This document shows, piece after piece, positions 8,790 to 17,480 of a DNA stretch of 24,427 nucleotides. How positions within the stretch are numbered: the first letter of the stretch is position 1; the number at the start of each line of letters is the position of its first letter. Source of the stretch: Phoronis ovalis (taxonomy: Eukaryota > Phoronida > Phoronidae); NCBI GenBank assembly GCA_028565635.1, contig JAOXYB010066611.1, positions 1 to 24,427 on the forward strand, read 5' to 3'. Below the pieces are notes generated by a model. It was not told where the DNA came from and made no database searches. It worked only from the letters and a program-made list of their open reading frames with translations. The position numbers were made by a program, and so were the translations under genes.

Positions 8790-8889
8790 CTTTACATGAA
8801 TTTACTTTATTTCTCAATCTTGTGCCCATATGCTTGAATCTCCATCTCCAACAAATGTCATACACCTTACATTATGCTTTGCAAGAGAC
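8790..8889 (-). pseudogene. Mutator-like transposase, GDGDS exon (internally deleted)
   Basis: Bounded by acceptor TTTTTTGTAG and donor AAAG|GTATGT. It starts SLAKHNVRCMTFVGDGDSS, the GDGDS hallmark of the Mutator-like transposase domain (PF20700 type). A few bases on, in another frame, it reads MGTRLRNKVNSCK, which in the family (H-x-Q-K-R-MGT-x-LR) lies some 20-30 residues further along. About 75 bases thus seem to be missing between the two motifs, breaking the frame. Confidence 0.7.
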
Positions 8890-9052
8890 CTACAAAAAAT
8901 ATATGAACATCAACACCTCACTAACTTAAATACATCACAATATCATTCTTTAGAAATATATACAGTGTGAATCACACTGCATATTTTTCTGAAGAATGTT
9001 AAAGTGTGACAGTAACTTGCAAAGATATGATTTTGTTACTAAGTTGAGATAC

Positions 9053-9342
9053 CTCTCTGTCTGTACAGTCACATTAACTCAACTTTTTTTACAGAATTGT
9101 GTACATATAGTTTACATTCAGTTCCTGCACCATAGGTTACTGCTGCCGTAGATTCCATGGATTTGGCAGAGCCATCATGGTTTAGTATACAGTATTCTTG
9201 ATGGTCTTCATACCATTGGTAAAACTCTAATGTTCTCCTTCCCATCCCACTTATCACATTGCCGATAGTTCCTGTTCATAATGGTTGTCTATGGTCTTTC
9301 CTGTTTCAATAGACACAACACTAACGTGGATGAAAAACCAAC
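9053..9342 (-). pseudogene. Mutator-like transposase, upstream exon
   Basis: From the acceptor ATTTTAG the frame reads FIHVSVVSIETGKTIDNHYE, matching the family's 'V-I-x-x-ETGKVLD' strand with its Asp, then CDKWDGKEN in a shifted frame. A second frame gives HQEYCILNHDGSAKSMEST, matching 'H-x-x-C-x-x-N-x-x-GS-x-x-ME'. The frame then decays to a stop, and a donor-like GAGAG|GTATCT follows at 9052. It joins sensibly to the GDGDS exon at 8889. The 5' part of the gene is not found. The family moves by a cut-and-paste DDE mechanism; this copy is dead. Confidence 0.75.
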
Positions 9343-9500
9343 CTAAAATACAACAAGTTAAGTTGGAGATTTTGCACATATATAATATTTTTTTCTTTAA
9401 AGCCTGAATGTGTTTTTTGAACTACTTCATGTTGTAAGTCAAAAAGGAACTATGCATTGTCTAAGTCAAATGTAAAAGTTGAAAACAAACACGAGGTATA

Positions 9501-9838
9501 AAAAACAACTGGACATTTTTTGGAGAGGAAACATAGCTAACAAGTATTCCTTCAAAACGCATGAATCTGTCCACTTTGAGAAATCAGTGATTTTCTGTGG
9601 AATGTGTGACACCTCACTTCAAAGGAAATTGGAATGTGCAATAAGACCAAAAAGATCATAACATTTGATTCTTTCATAGATTTGTCTTATTACATGTTCC
9701 AATTTCCTTCGAAGCAAGCTTCACACGTTCCACAGAAAATCTCAAAACAGACAGGCTCTTTAATAAATATAAGAAAATCAATGTATTATTTTAATGTTAG
9801 ACTATGTTTCCTCTCCAAAATATTCCCCAGTTTCTTCA
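9501..9838. repeat. Large imperfect inverted repeat (arms ~145-155 bp, loop ~36 bp)
   Basis: The left arm (9501-9647) contains TTTTTTGGAGAGGAAACATAG and ATTTTCTGTGGAATGTGTGA. The right arm (9684-9838) contains their near-complements, TATGTTTCCTCTCCAAAATA and TTCCACAGAAAAT, and the inner ends GCAATAAGAC and GTCTTATTAC also pair. Similarity is strong at the outer and inner thirds and weak in the middle. The right arm overlaps the end of the second BEN-gene copy. Confidence 0.8.
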
Positions 9839-10680
9839 TACATGTCGAGATACGAACATGTTTTTGCATCATGTTTTAGTAACTGTGGTATTTTCCCCTT
9901 CACCTTTGTTTCTTCTGCTCTTGTTGATTTCATGATGAATGTTGAAAATATATTAAACTAATCAAAATACACAGTGAAGATCAGTTAAGATTAAAGCATG
10001 CACGAAAATATAATTCAGATTGATACAAAAAATGCGTGTAGAATTTTTGAAGGTCACTTGAATATGTATGTATGTATGAACATTTAAGCAAGTTTAAAAC
10101 TAGTGATAAAACATGAGCACTACTACTGCATTACACGAAAGTCAGTTATCAACAATTTAGTTGTACAGGGGGGCCAGAGGGAACTTTTTAGAAGGTTCAA
10201 CCACCCATAATATATTTAATGCTTTATTACATACTTCATCCCCTCCATGCAACTAAAACTCTTTAAGGATTCATATTGTATACATTCAAGCAACTAAAGC
10301 TTGGGATTGCTGAAATTGTCATTTTTGAATTGATACAATGGTGAGACAAATGTTTGACTTTCAAGAAACATGCTCAACAGGTGTGCCCGAAAAGAATAAC
10401 TCCATGTAACCCGTTACAGTAATATTAATAAAAAAAAGATATGTGTTGCTTAACTTTTTGTGCATAGTATAGTTGCTGCAAAAACAAATAGAAACCGATT
10501 GCTTTCTCCTCGCCAGGTAGTTGCTGTTTAGGAATATGTCCCTTGCCATTGTAAGCATTGCTGACTATCCAAGTAACAGAACTTGTTACCAGTGTCTCCT
10601 GGTCAAAGGCCATTCTCATGAGAATATACACAAAGTCTGTGACGTTCAACCTTTTTGCTTTTAGGATTTTTTCTGTAAAT
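9802..10680 (-). pseudogene. Second, truncated copy of the BEN-domain gene end
   Basis: Bases 9932-10260 match 1761-2070 closely along non-coding sequence (for example TCAAAATACACAGTGAAGAT in both). 10430-10670 matches the BEN exon: TEKILKAKRLNVTDFVYILM, DQETLVTSSVTW, NGKGHIPKQQLPGEEKAIGF. The SLTGK core reads SVTWI here. A ~100-base stretch around 10262-10375 is absent from the first copy. The VDLWDDVSV start of the exon is not matched, and no THAP, NLS or coiled-coil exon is visible upstream before the DDE_4 remnant at 11.04 kb. The coding block MKSTRAEETKVKG near 9.9 kb ends at a TAG (9802-9804). Confidence 0.75.
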
Positions 10681-11039
10681 GGATTATGTAATATGGTATA
10701 CAGAGTTCAAAGGATTTATTTATTGATGGCATGTCAGATAAATGTGTATTGACAAACAAGAGACCAGTTCCAGTTTTCTTTTTTTTGACAAGTGAAATGA
10801 GTACCAAAAGACCAGATGAGTATATGTAAATATAAACAAACATCATAACAGAAATCTAAGTACTTTGCAAATATATACGAAGAATCATCACAGTGACTAG
10901 TAAAATGTGACCAGGCAAGCACCACAAAAAAGTAAATACCTTATAAATGTACAAGTTTGCACGTTAATTTGCAATATATTGTGAAGTTCTATCTACTTTA
11001 AAAGTGGTCTCTCTAAATTTGGAAAATCTGCACATAAAA
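10681..11039. other. No gene recognised
   Basis: AT-rich sequence between the second BEN copy and the second DDE_4 remnant. Short open frames on both strands have no family features. Confidence 0.4.
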
Positions 11040-11830
11040 ATACAAGTTGCTCTGTCAAATGTGGCTCTGAAAGGGGCAAAATATCTTGCAGAATTTTAAT
11101 TTTTTATTTGGTCCATCTTCATATTCGCAACAATACGAGGAGCAGCAATTTCTTGCATTTTGCAAAACTTTTGTGAAGTCATCTGCCTTGAAGTTGGAAC
11201 AAATGGAGGCATGTTTAGACCAACACCAACAGGCAACTATATCTCCCATTTCTAACTTTGGTAGCAGCAGATCCGAGTCTTGGCTGACCATATATCTGTC
11301 GGATGTCCTACTGCCACATAATGCTGAGACAAAAGTAACCAAACCATTAGGTGTGCACCTATTAGAACTTTAAAAGTATTAATATGCTTATACCCATTCC
11401 AGGTGAACCACCGAGCCAGTAGACTACTCGGCCTTTCGCACTTAAACTCTGTCCCAACTGTTACGATTCACACAAGATTCACCAAACTAAATGATTTCGA
11501 TAAATTTGTTAGGATTTGCTCCCTTGTGGGCCAAGGGACAAGACACTTGGCATGATCATACATAAAATTTACCCAGGTGTTTAGTATACGAGACACGGAC
11601 GATGTTGACACACAAAATAAATCAGACAACAGTTCTTGTAGCAGACCTAATTGCATTCTCACCATAACCATAAGGAATTCATCAACAGGGCATAAGGAAT
11701 GCTGTTGACCAGCTCTCACATAAGAAAACAATAACTTAAAAGTGGAAAAATTTACGAAGGCAGTATAGAATCTTGTTTTGGCATTGCTTGTTTTTTTTGC
11801 TCACCATTCAAGATCTTCAGGTGTTAGCCA
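11040..11830 (-). pseudogene. Second DDE_4-type transposase remnant
   Basis: RFYTAFVNFSTFKLLFSYV, then CPVDEFLMVMVRMQLGLLQE, LFCVSTSSVSRILNTWVNFM and WPTREQIL form a well-kept HTH_Tnp_4-like entry region (about 11530-11800). Then comes VTVGTEFKCERPSSLLAR where the family has 'IIDCTE-x-F-x-E-+-P': the first catalytic Asp is Gly (codon 11453-11455). NGYKHINTFKVLIG and GLVTFVSALCGSRTSDRYMV follow (second Asp kept in TSD), then LLLPKLEMGDIV, after which similarity fades. Frames change at least twice. It is a different lineage from the 5.3-6.0 kb copy. No THAP finger is recognised upstream. Confidence 0.85.
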
Positions 11831-12589
11831 TGGCAACTTTACTTGACAAGAAAACTCCTAAAATCAGTAAAATAAAGTGTGAATATACAAAAGGATCGAG
11901 ATGTACTTCTTGTTTGTTGCAAATTATATAATTTCAAATCTTGTTGGTTAAAGATATATCGACCCCTGGAGCTGCCTTTTATAGTCCAGATGTGGCATAT
12001 ACAGCGCCTCCTTACTTTTTGTTCCAGCAACAGAATTAGTTGAAAAATGTACCATTACAATCACTATATGGCACAACACATTTGATTGCACTTACTGAGA
12101 CATGTACTTTGTAATGTCTACAAAAATTGGTCATCTGTTGTTTGTTGTTTGTTGACAGTCTTGACAGACAACAATGAATGTTGCTGCCAGACTGCCAAGC
12201 ATGCTTCTGAACATGTTGTAAAATTATTTGGTGTTCCTCCCCAAAAGCATTTATTATTTTGTCTTGCTTTTGCTACTCACTCTGCCTTGATTCCCTGATG
12301 CCACTGCATCTTGGCATCCGCCCAAGCAGTTAATAGATAAACACCAGTCATTTCAGTTCAAACGTTTATTTGAATCACGAATAACGAAGATCTGAAATAC
12401 AAATAAAGAGTTTGTTTACTAAATGACTTATAAAGATAGTAACGCAGTATGAAAACAATCGGGCTTGAATAACTGCATGAAAGTAACAATTCCTACCTCT
12501 ATGAAAGCTAGCATGTATCGTGCTGGTAAAATGGCAGAAACTCATCCCCGAGACACCAGCGGTAATATAACAAACTAATACATAATTCT
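11831..12589. other. No gene recognised; possible transposase linker
   Basis: A minus-strand frame at 11839-12030 (LLEQKVRRR, then Ser/Arg-rich) could be linker of the adjacent transposase but has no motif. 12086-12298 is open on the plus strand without domain features. Around 12139-12180 there is TTGTTTGTTG simple sequence. Confidence 0.3.
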
Positions 12590-12778
12590 CTAGTTAACAG
12601 TCTTGTTTTCTAGGTGGCCAAATATCTTTGCTATGGTTGCAGATACATCACATCCTTTTGACACATTAAGTGTAACACTTTCTTTGAAGGAGCTGTTTGC
12701 CCTGTATTGCCCATACAATGCTGTCAGCAAACAATCTATTGGACAGATGTGATACAATTGTATTCCATTGCTTACATT
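12590..12778 (-). CDS. Orphan exon-like ORF with CPID motif
   Basis: A 62-codon frame, open from a TGA to a TAG with no ATG at its start, reads NGIQLYHICPIDCLLTALYG, then QYRANSSFKESVTLNVSKGC and IAKIFGHLENK. The amino-acid pattern looks like true protein. An acceptor-like AAG|CAATGG lies just before NGIQ. I recall C-x-x-D-x-x-LT starts in several transposon and protease-like proteins but cannot assign a family. It could be one exon of a decayed element that includes the pieces at 13.4-14.1 kb. Confidence 0.4.
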   Translation of the reverse strand, partial: NVSNGIQLYHICPIDCLLTALYGQYRANSSFKESVTLNVSKGCDVSATIAKIFGHLENKTVN

Positions 12779-13372
12779 TCAGTTGCTAAAAGGTGTGTAA
12801 TTCTCAAGTATTATGTACCCATTACAAATTGACATACAGAAACAGACCAATCAAGACTACTGAGTGAAAAGATCCCCAAAATATAGTGAGTTTCTCAATA
12901 TAGAGTCCACTCAACCAAAAGTTGTCAACTTTCCCACTTAAGTCATGTTAAGTTCCATGTTTTTGGTTAAGAACAGTCATGCACACCCATATTGGACTTA
13001 AAAGGTTTGTTTCTTTCATTTGAAAATACATGTTAATTGTGGAGATGAATTATTCAGATGGTCATAGTCAAATATGATGCTTGTCGATTATCCTTATATT
13101 TGTGATATGGAAAGTTAATAAGTACATATGGTAAGTTTAAGTACTTTACTTAAAAACATGCTTTCCTCACCTTAATTCTTTGTTGACATCCTTCATGAAA
13201 CTTCTTTGAGGATTTGTAGTGGATTTATACCATTATCAAACTCTCTAAAAAGACAACAAAATGTCTTTAAATAACTACTCAAACTTGACAGTTAACATAG
13301 GAGAAACCTAAATGTTGTTTCCATGGAACTAAGTGATGCCAAGTAACTACATTTAAGATTGTCCATAAACAT
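12779..13372. other. No gene recognised
   Basis: AT-rich with scattered stops in all frames. No repeat unit or RNA fold stands out. Confidence 0.4.
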
Positions 13373-13552
13373 CTACATGGCGCATACATGAAGACATGTT
13401 TGTAATGAGTGTAATGAGCTTTCTTTCCATTGGTCAAAGAAATTTAAGAAATCATTCAATAACCAATTTAGCCGTGGATCATCAACAGTCGTAAATGCAT
13501 TTAAATTGGTATTACGATTATGTTGTCCTTCTTTGACCCAGCTACTGGGTTT
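13373..13552 (-). CDS. ORF fragment, weakly P-element/THAP9-like
   Basis: A 60-codon open frame without ATG reads SSWVKEGQHNRNTNLNAF, then DDPRLNWLLNDFLNFFDQWK. The 'D-P-R-x-x-W-L-x-x-DFL-x-(F/Y)-x-x-x-WK' run reminds me of a segment in P-element/THAP9-like transposases of marine invertebrates. The usual next block (MLLS-x-ET-x-x-GL) is not seen. It overlaps the end of the gag-like ORF in another frame. Treat the family name as a guess. Confidence 0.3.
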   Translation of the reverse strand, partial: KPSSWVKEGQHNRNTNLNAFTTVDDPRLNWLLNDFLNFFDQWKESSLHSLQTCLHVCAM

Positions 13553-14077
13553 TCAGGAATTGCAGCGTTTGCTTGAGCTGTTAGAATCATGGTGATTAGA
13601 CAGGTTATTTCTTCTCTTGAAGCAGCCTGTGGTAGAGGTTGTTGAGGTGTCGGATCTCCCTTTTTGATAATCTCTTCTGTCGTGATTATGAGCTCGTCAG
13701 CTTGTTGAGATGCGACATATGCTCGTCTATCAGAGTGACGAGTGCTGTGTGTCGCATCAATGACTAGGTTGTTTATAGCTGCATTTAAAGTTGCAATTTC
13801 AGGGGCCCCACGACACTTGAGTTGTATCTTAACCATCTCCGTTTTTGACATTGTCTTTTGCTGATCGAAGTGGTTGCCCCATGGCTTTCCATGCCCTAGC
13901 AGGCTCCAGTTGCTTTTCTGCCCAGAACTTTCGCAGTTCCGGTGGTGGTGGAGCGGCTGAGGGCACGTCTGGTTTAGGCCGCTGTTCTTCCCGTCTTCTT
14001 TGTTGGTTGTTATTGTTGCTGTGTTTGCTGTATGACTTGTCGTCCCGTCTTCTGTTGTTGTGATTGCGATGCGACAT
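13501..14077 (-). CDS. Gag-like or unknown ORF in two frames
   Basis: ATG at 14077 starts MSHRNHNNRRRDDKSYSKH, an Arg/Asn/Gln-rich basic head, then a Pro-rich RPKPDVPSAAPPPPELRKFW and KQLEPARAWKAMGQPL. This frame stops at 13829. The frame one base later is open across and continues VKIQLKCRGAPEIATLNAAI, ADELIITTEEIIKKGDPTPQ and a tail ending IIVIPI at 13501. The likely switch point is the A5 run in GTCAAAAACGG. The basic, proline-rich head suits a nucleic-acid-binding structural protein such as a retroelement gag, but there is no Cys-His box, so the function is open. An overlapping ATG at 14118 reads the head out of frame. Confidence 0.45.
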
Positions 14078-14143
14078 CTTAAGAAAAGTGCGTTGATTGT
14101 TGGTTGAGAACTAATCAAGTAATTTGTATAGGCCGGGGTAAAT

Positions 14144-14155
14144 CTCTTTTATGCT
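14144..14155 (-). promoter_or_regulatory. TATA-like box upstream of the gag-like ORF
   Basis: On the minus strand GCATAAAAGAG lies about 70 bases upstream of the ATG at 14077 and is a reasonable TATA element. No long terminal repeat could be recognised around it. Confidence 0.25.
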
Positions 14156-15240
14156 GTGATGGAGTTAATCCTAGGAATAGATTAGCCAATTATATTACAT
14201 CCAATATATAGTGGTTACATCCAATAAGGTTTGTTTTAGTGAATAAACAGCCAATTAAGTAAGAGTGAGTCTTTAAAGTTTTTCCGTGCACATGTGCATC
14301 TTGGATCCCCTCTTGAAGCTTTTTTCCTTTTTCCGAAATTGGTTTGGCGTTAAGATATTGATTTATACAGTTTTGCATGGTGCTAGTCCTATCTAATCAA
14401 GGAAAAGTTATTTTTTTGTCTTGGAGGTCGTTGAGTGCTATTGTGTATCTTAATCCGTTTGGTGTAATGTTTGAGGGAATAGAGTTCTTTATATGTTTAT
14501 ACATACAAGAAAAATAAGCATTCTTCCGTTATTGTTTTTTTTGAGTGTTGTACTTTGTTTTTTTCAGTATTTTTTTCCCCGTGTTTTTTCCTTTTTCTTC
14601 TTTTTCCCATTTAGAGCATTGGTAGGTTCCTTGCTTATAAATGAATCTGCTTGGTATTCATCCAGGATCCTCTTCCATTAGTGATCATTAGGATGGATAA
14701 GTTCAATGCTGGTGTGGGTTCAGGGCTAGGGTTTTTAAAGTTAGTCTTTTTTAGTTCCGTACAGTTCTTATTGCTGATTTTTTCTCTGACTAGGGTGTTA
14801 CAAATTATTTTTATACACTTAAAAATATTAATTTCTACTCTTCAAACTTATGCTTAGAATTAAGGAAGTTTTGAACTGTAAAAGTCATACAACTCCTTCG
14901 GCAGCTTGCTTAAAATTAAGAAATGTGGTTACATACAATTAAACAAAAGCTAACTTGTCCTTGACTATAATATTTGACTGGAAACATCATTTGGCATCTT
15001 GCTTAAATTTAAGAAATACAGTTTAATAAATGTTCAATCTACCATAATATTACAGTAGTAAACACACTTCTAGGAATGCAATTAAATATTTTAATCATAT
15101 AGCTTCTCATATACACAATGCACTATGCATTTGTTTTTTGTATTCATATCATGATTGGATAATTAGCAAACAAGGTGAAAAATTACAGGGGAAATGTCAG
15201 TCGTCACACAGAACAGTTCTGCAAATCTTTTGCTACAGCT
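14156..15240. other. No gene recognised; small duplicated motif
   Basis: T-rich stretch at 14530-14610. The motif GGC(A)(G/T)CTTGCTTAAA(A/T)TTAAGAAAT occurs at about 14900 and 14993, a spacing of ~93 bp, suggesting a two-copy tandem repeat. Nothing else supported. Confidence 0.4.
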
Positions 15241-15550
15241 TTAGTCATCTATCAAGTTCTTCAGTTTTTGCACCAAGTCATATGGCATGATGCCAGATCC
15301 ATCCCACTTGAAGTTGCATATAATTTGATTTTGTTTCACAACTTGCTTGTTTTTGCTTTTGTATAGGACCTTCACCCACACTTCTTTGTATGTTCCTGCC
15401 CACACTTCTTTGTATGTGCCTGCCCACCACACTATAGCAACTTTTGATTTAGATATATTGGTTACTGTCCCCAGCCAGGTTTATTCTTCTCATATTGCTT
15501 GAGAGGCGGACGCACCGCTACCCGTGAACCTTCAGTAATTTCAACTGGAC
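15241..15550 (-). pseudogene. Unassigned protein fragment with internal 24-bp duplication
   Basis: After the acceptor CTAAAACTAG at 15551 the frame reads GPVEITEGSRVAVRPPLKQY and EKNKPGWG. One base later it continues TVTNISKSKVAIVWWAGTYK, EVWVKVLYKSKNKQVV and FKWDGSGIMPYDLVQKL, stopping at 15241. The pattern 'G-x-x-V-x-V-x-P...GWGTV-x-x-I-x-x-x-x-V-x-V-x-W' suggests a small SH3/chromo-like beta-barrel. AGTYKEVW is repeated twice in a row by an exact-length 24-bp duplication (15375-15424). No family assigned. Confidence 0.4.
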
Positions 15551-15721
15551 CTAGTTTTAGTGCATAATCTATAAAACATAAATCGGCATATTAAAATTAC
15601 TTGTACAATGTAACTGTGAATTGTAATATTGTAATAAGAAAGCCCAGAATTTACATGTAGAATGCTTTAAATGTTGGTGAGAATAATAACGACTGTATTT
15701 AAGATAGGTAATTTGACAAAG

Positions 15722-15943
15722 TCTAGGCCTTAGAATAGGGCAACTCAACTTGATTCCAGCAGGACCCACAGCAACCGGAATAATAATTCCAACAACAGTC
15801 TAGGCTGATACTGCTGGATGCAGTACCAACTTGGGGAATAACCACCTAGTCCACTTTATGAAACTTAGTTGCAAGCCTGGGAATTGAACTTGGGTCGCTA
15901 GTGTGGTGATTCAGCCTGCTAACCATTGCACGACTGAGCCCCA
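15722..15943 (-). mobile_element. tRNA-derived SINE
   Basis: Read on the minus strand from 15943, TGGGGCTCAGTCGTGCAATG GTTAGCAGG resembles the 5' half of a tRNA with a box A region. GACCCAAGTTCAATTCCC (15879-15896) is a good box B, which is GGTTCGAATCC-like. About 150 bases of non-tRNA body follow, with GGAATTATTATTCCGG and a TGCTGTGGGTCCTGCTGGAA segment. The 3' limit is approximate. The acceptor arm and anticodon loop do not fold as a functional tRNA, so it is a SINE head rather than a tRNA gene. Confidence 0.65.
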
Positions 15944-16120
15944 ACATAAAACGAACACCATATATGTGTGATAAGGTGAACAACATTTTAAAAGAAACTT
16001 TCTAAAACTATTAGTGTTGTACCAGATGCTCCATGTAGTACTATATTAGTTTTAATTTTATATGATTTATTGCCAAATGAAATTAACAATTTATTTTGTA
16101 CTTTATAATAAAAAAAATGT

Positions 16121-16261
16121 ACCCTTCATTGCCTCAATGGTATCCTTCATTGCCTCAATGGTACCCTTCATTGCCTCAATGGTATCCTTCATTGCCTCAA
16201 TGGTATCCTTCATTGCCTCAATGGTACCCTTCATTGCCTCAATGGTATCCTTCATTGCCTC
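16121..16261. repeat. 21-bp minisatellite, about 6.7 units
   Basis: Unit ACCCTTCATTGCCTCAATGGT, varying only between GTACCC and GTATCC at the junction. As 21 is divisible by 3 and the unit has no stop in two plus-strand frames, it makes chance ORFs of YPSLPQW or M-V-(P/S)-F-I-A-S repeats. These ORFs lack any other protein evidence and are not called as genes. Confidence 0.95.
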
Positions 16262-17480
16262 CGTTCGTTCTCATTTTTTCATTCTGAAAGGAAGATCTGT
16301 TTTGGTAGCTCGGGCGGCAGTGGTGCACTCCTGGGTACTTCAGGCTTACTATGTTTGCTGTAAACGGTTGTTTTTTTCTAAGAACATATTAAGATTTCTG
16401 TGCAATTTTAATTTTTTCCATCCGTAAATTAAAGTCTACAAAATTGCATTCCAAAGCATGTGAGCTAACCCTCCAGTGAAAATGTATTAGTTTTTTTTTC
16501 AATGACACCTTTATGCGACACTGTTGTATTACATAGATTTATTCCTACAGAAGTGTGTATAGCAAATGTTTGTTTATTAATTTGTCAGATGTATTCAATG
16601 AATGTGTTGCAATGTATGTTGATAACAATGTATATAAGTTTTTATTAATAGCAATTTTCTTGATACAAAACTTTGCATTTTCCTTTTTCATCAATTTGCA
16701 TCTTCATTAAAATTACTTTTATACTTAAATCTTTTGATATAGAAAAAGTATACTAGCAAGTTTAGATTACGTGCAGTTCAAAGAAAGCAACACGAATTAA
16801 TTGTTATAATAGTGCCTGTTACAAATCAGAAAAGTAATAGATGTTCTATTGTTGTTGCTGTTGATTAATTGTAATTATCTGTCTGTACATAGCATCTAAA
16901 AATATTGAATTTTAATTTATAATAATATCTTTATTGCTTATTTGATGCTTAGTTTTTAATCTTTTTGTTAACTAAATTTTTTCTGCGGTTGTATTCCTTA
17001 TTTAGGTCACAGCGTACTCATGCTAATGGATAAGTCAAAGACCTACATGTAATTTTTAAAGTACATTGCACATTTGATGACAGCCAAACATTAAAGCAAT
17101 TTCTTAATTTCTGCACTGGTGGTTTTGGTATGTGAAACCAAGTTGGTGGGATAAACCACTAATTAAAATTAGTAAAATCAGATGTCAATTGAAAGACAGT
17201 ATGGTTACATGCACACATGCAGACACACAAGCATTTGAGCTCTTCCCAAATTGATTAATGCTTAAGGTGATGTTGCAATCCCCAGGGCTAAAACTTTGTA
17301 AAAAAACAGCATTTTTCTCTAATAATCACCTTATTTCAATAATCACCCCTTCTATTAATAATAACCTCCCCCCCCCGGACGACATTTAGATAATTATTCA
17401 AAATACTAATCCAAGATTAGCATTTTCTGATGAATATTTTCCTGAGAGTTTATTACATATTTTTAATATACTTATTATCA
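16262..17480. other. No gene recognised
   Basis: AT-rich. Holds a C10 run near 17370 and a few repeated AATAATCACC motifs at 17320-17350. No coding frame or long repeat supported. Confidence 0.45.

Noticed and set aside
11086-11373. 95-codon plus-strand ORF
   Set aside because: Antisense shadow of the DDE_4 remnant, whose TFVSALCGSRTSD motif is on the minus strand.
13845-14063. Plus-strand ORF with Gly-rich and Leu-rich runs
   Set aside because: Antisense of the Pro/Arg/Gln-rich gag-like head; composition is a mirror effect.
14493-14681. Phe-rich plus-strand ORF resembling a membrane protein
   Set aside because: Driven by a T-rich tract; no supporting context.
15879-15943. Functional tRNA gene
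   Set aside because: Box A and B are present but the arms do not fold as a tRNA and a SINE body follows.
16062-16427. 121-codon plus-strand ORF
   Set aside because: Its length comes from the 21-bp minisatellite, and the rest shows no protein features.
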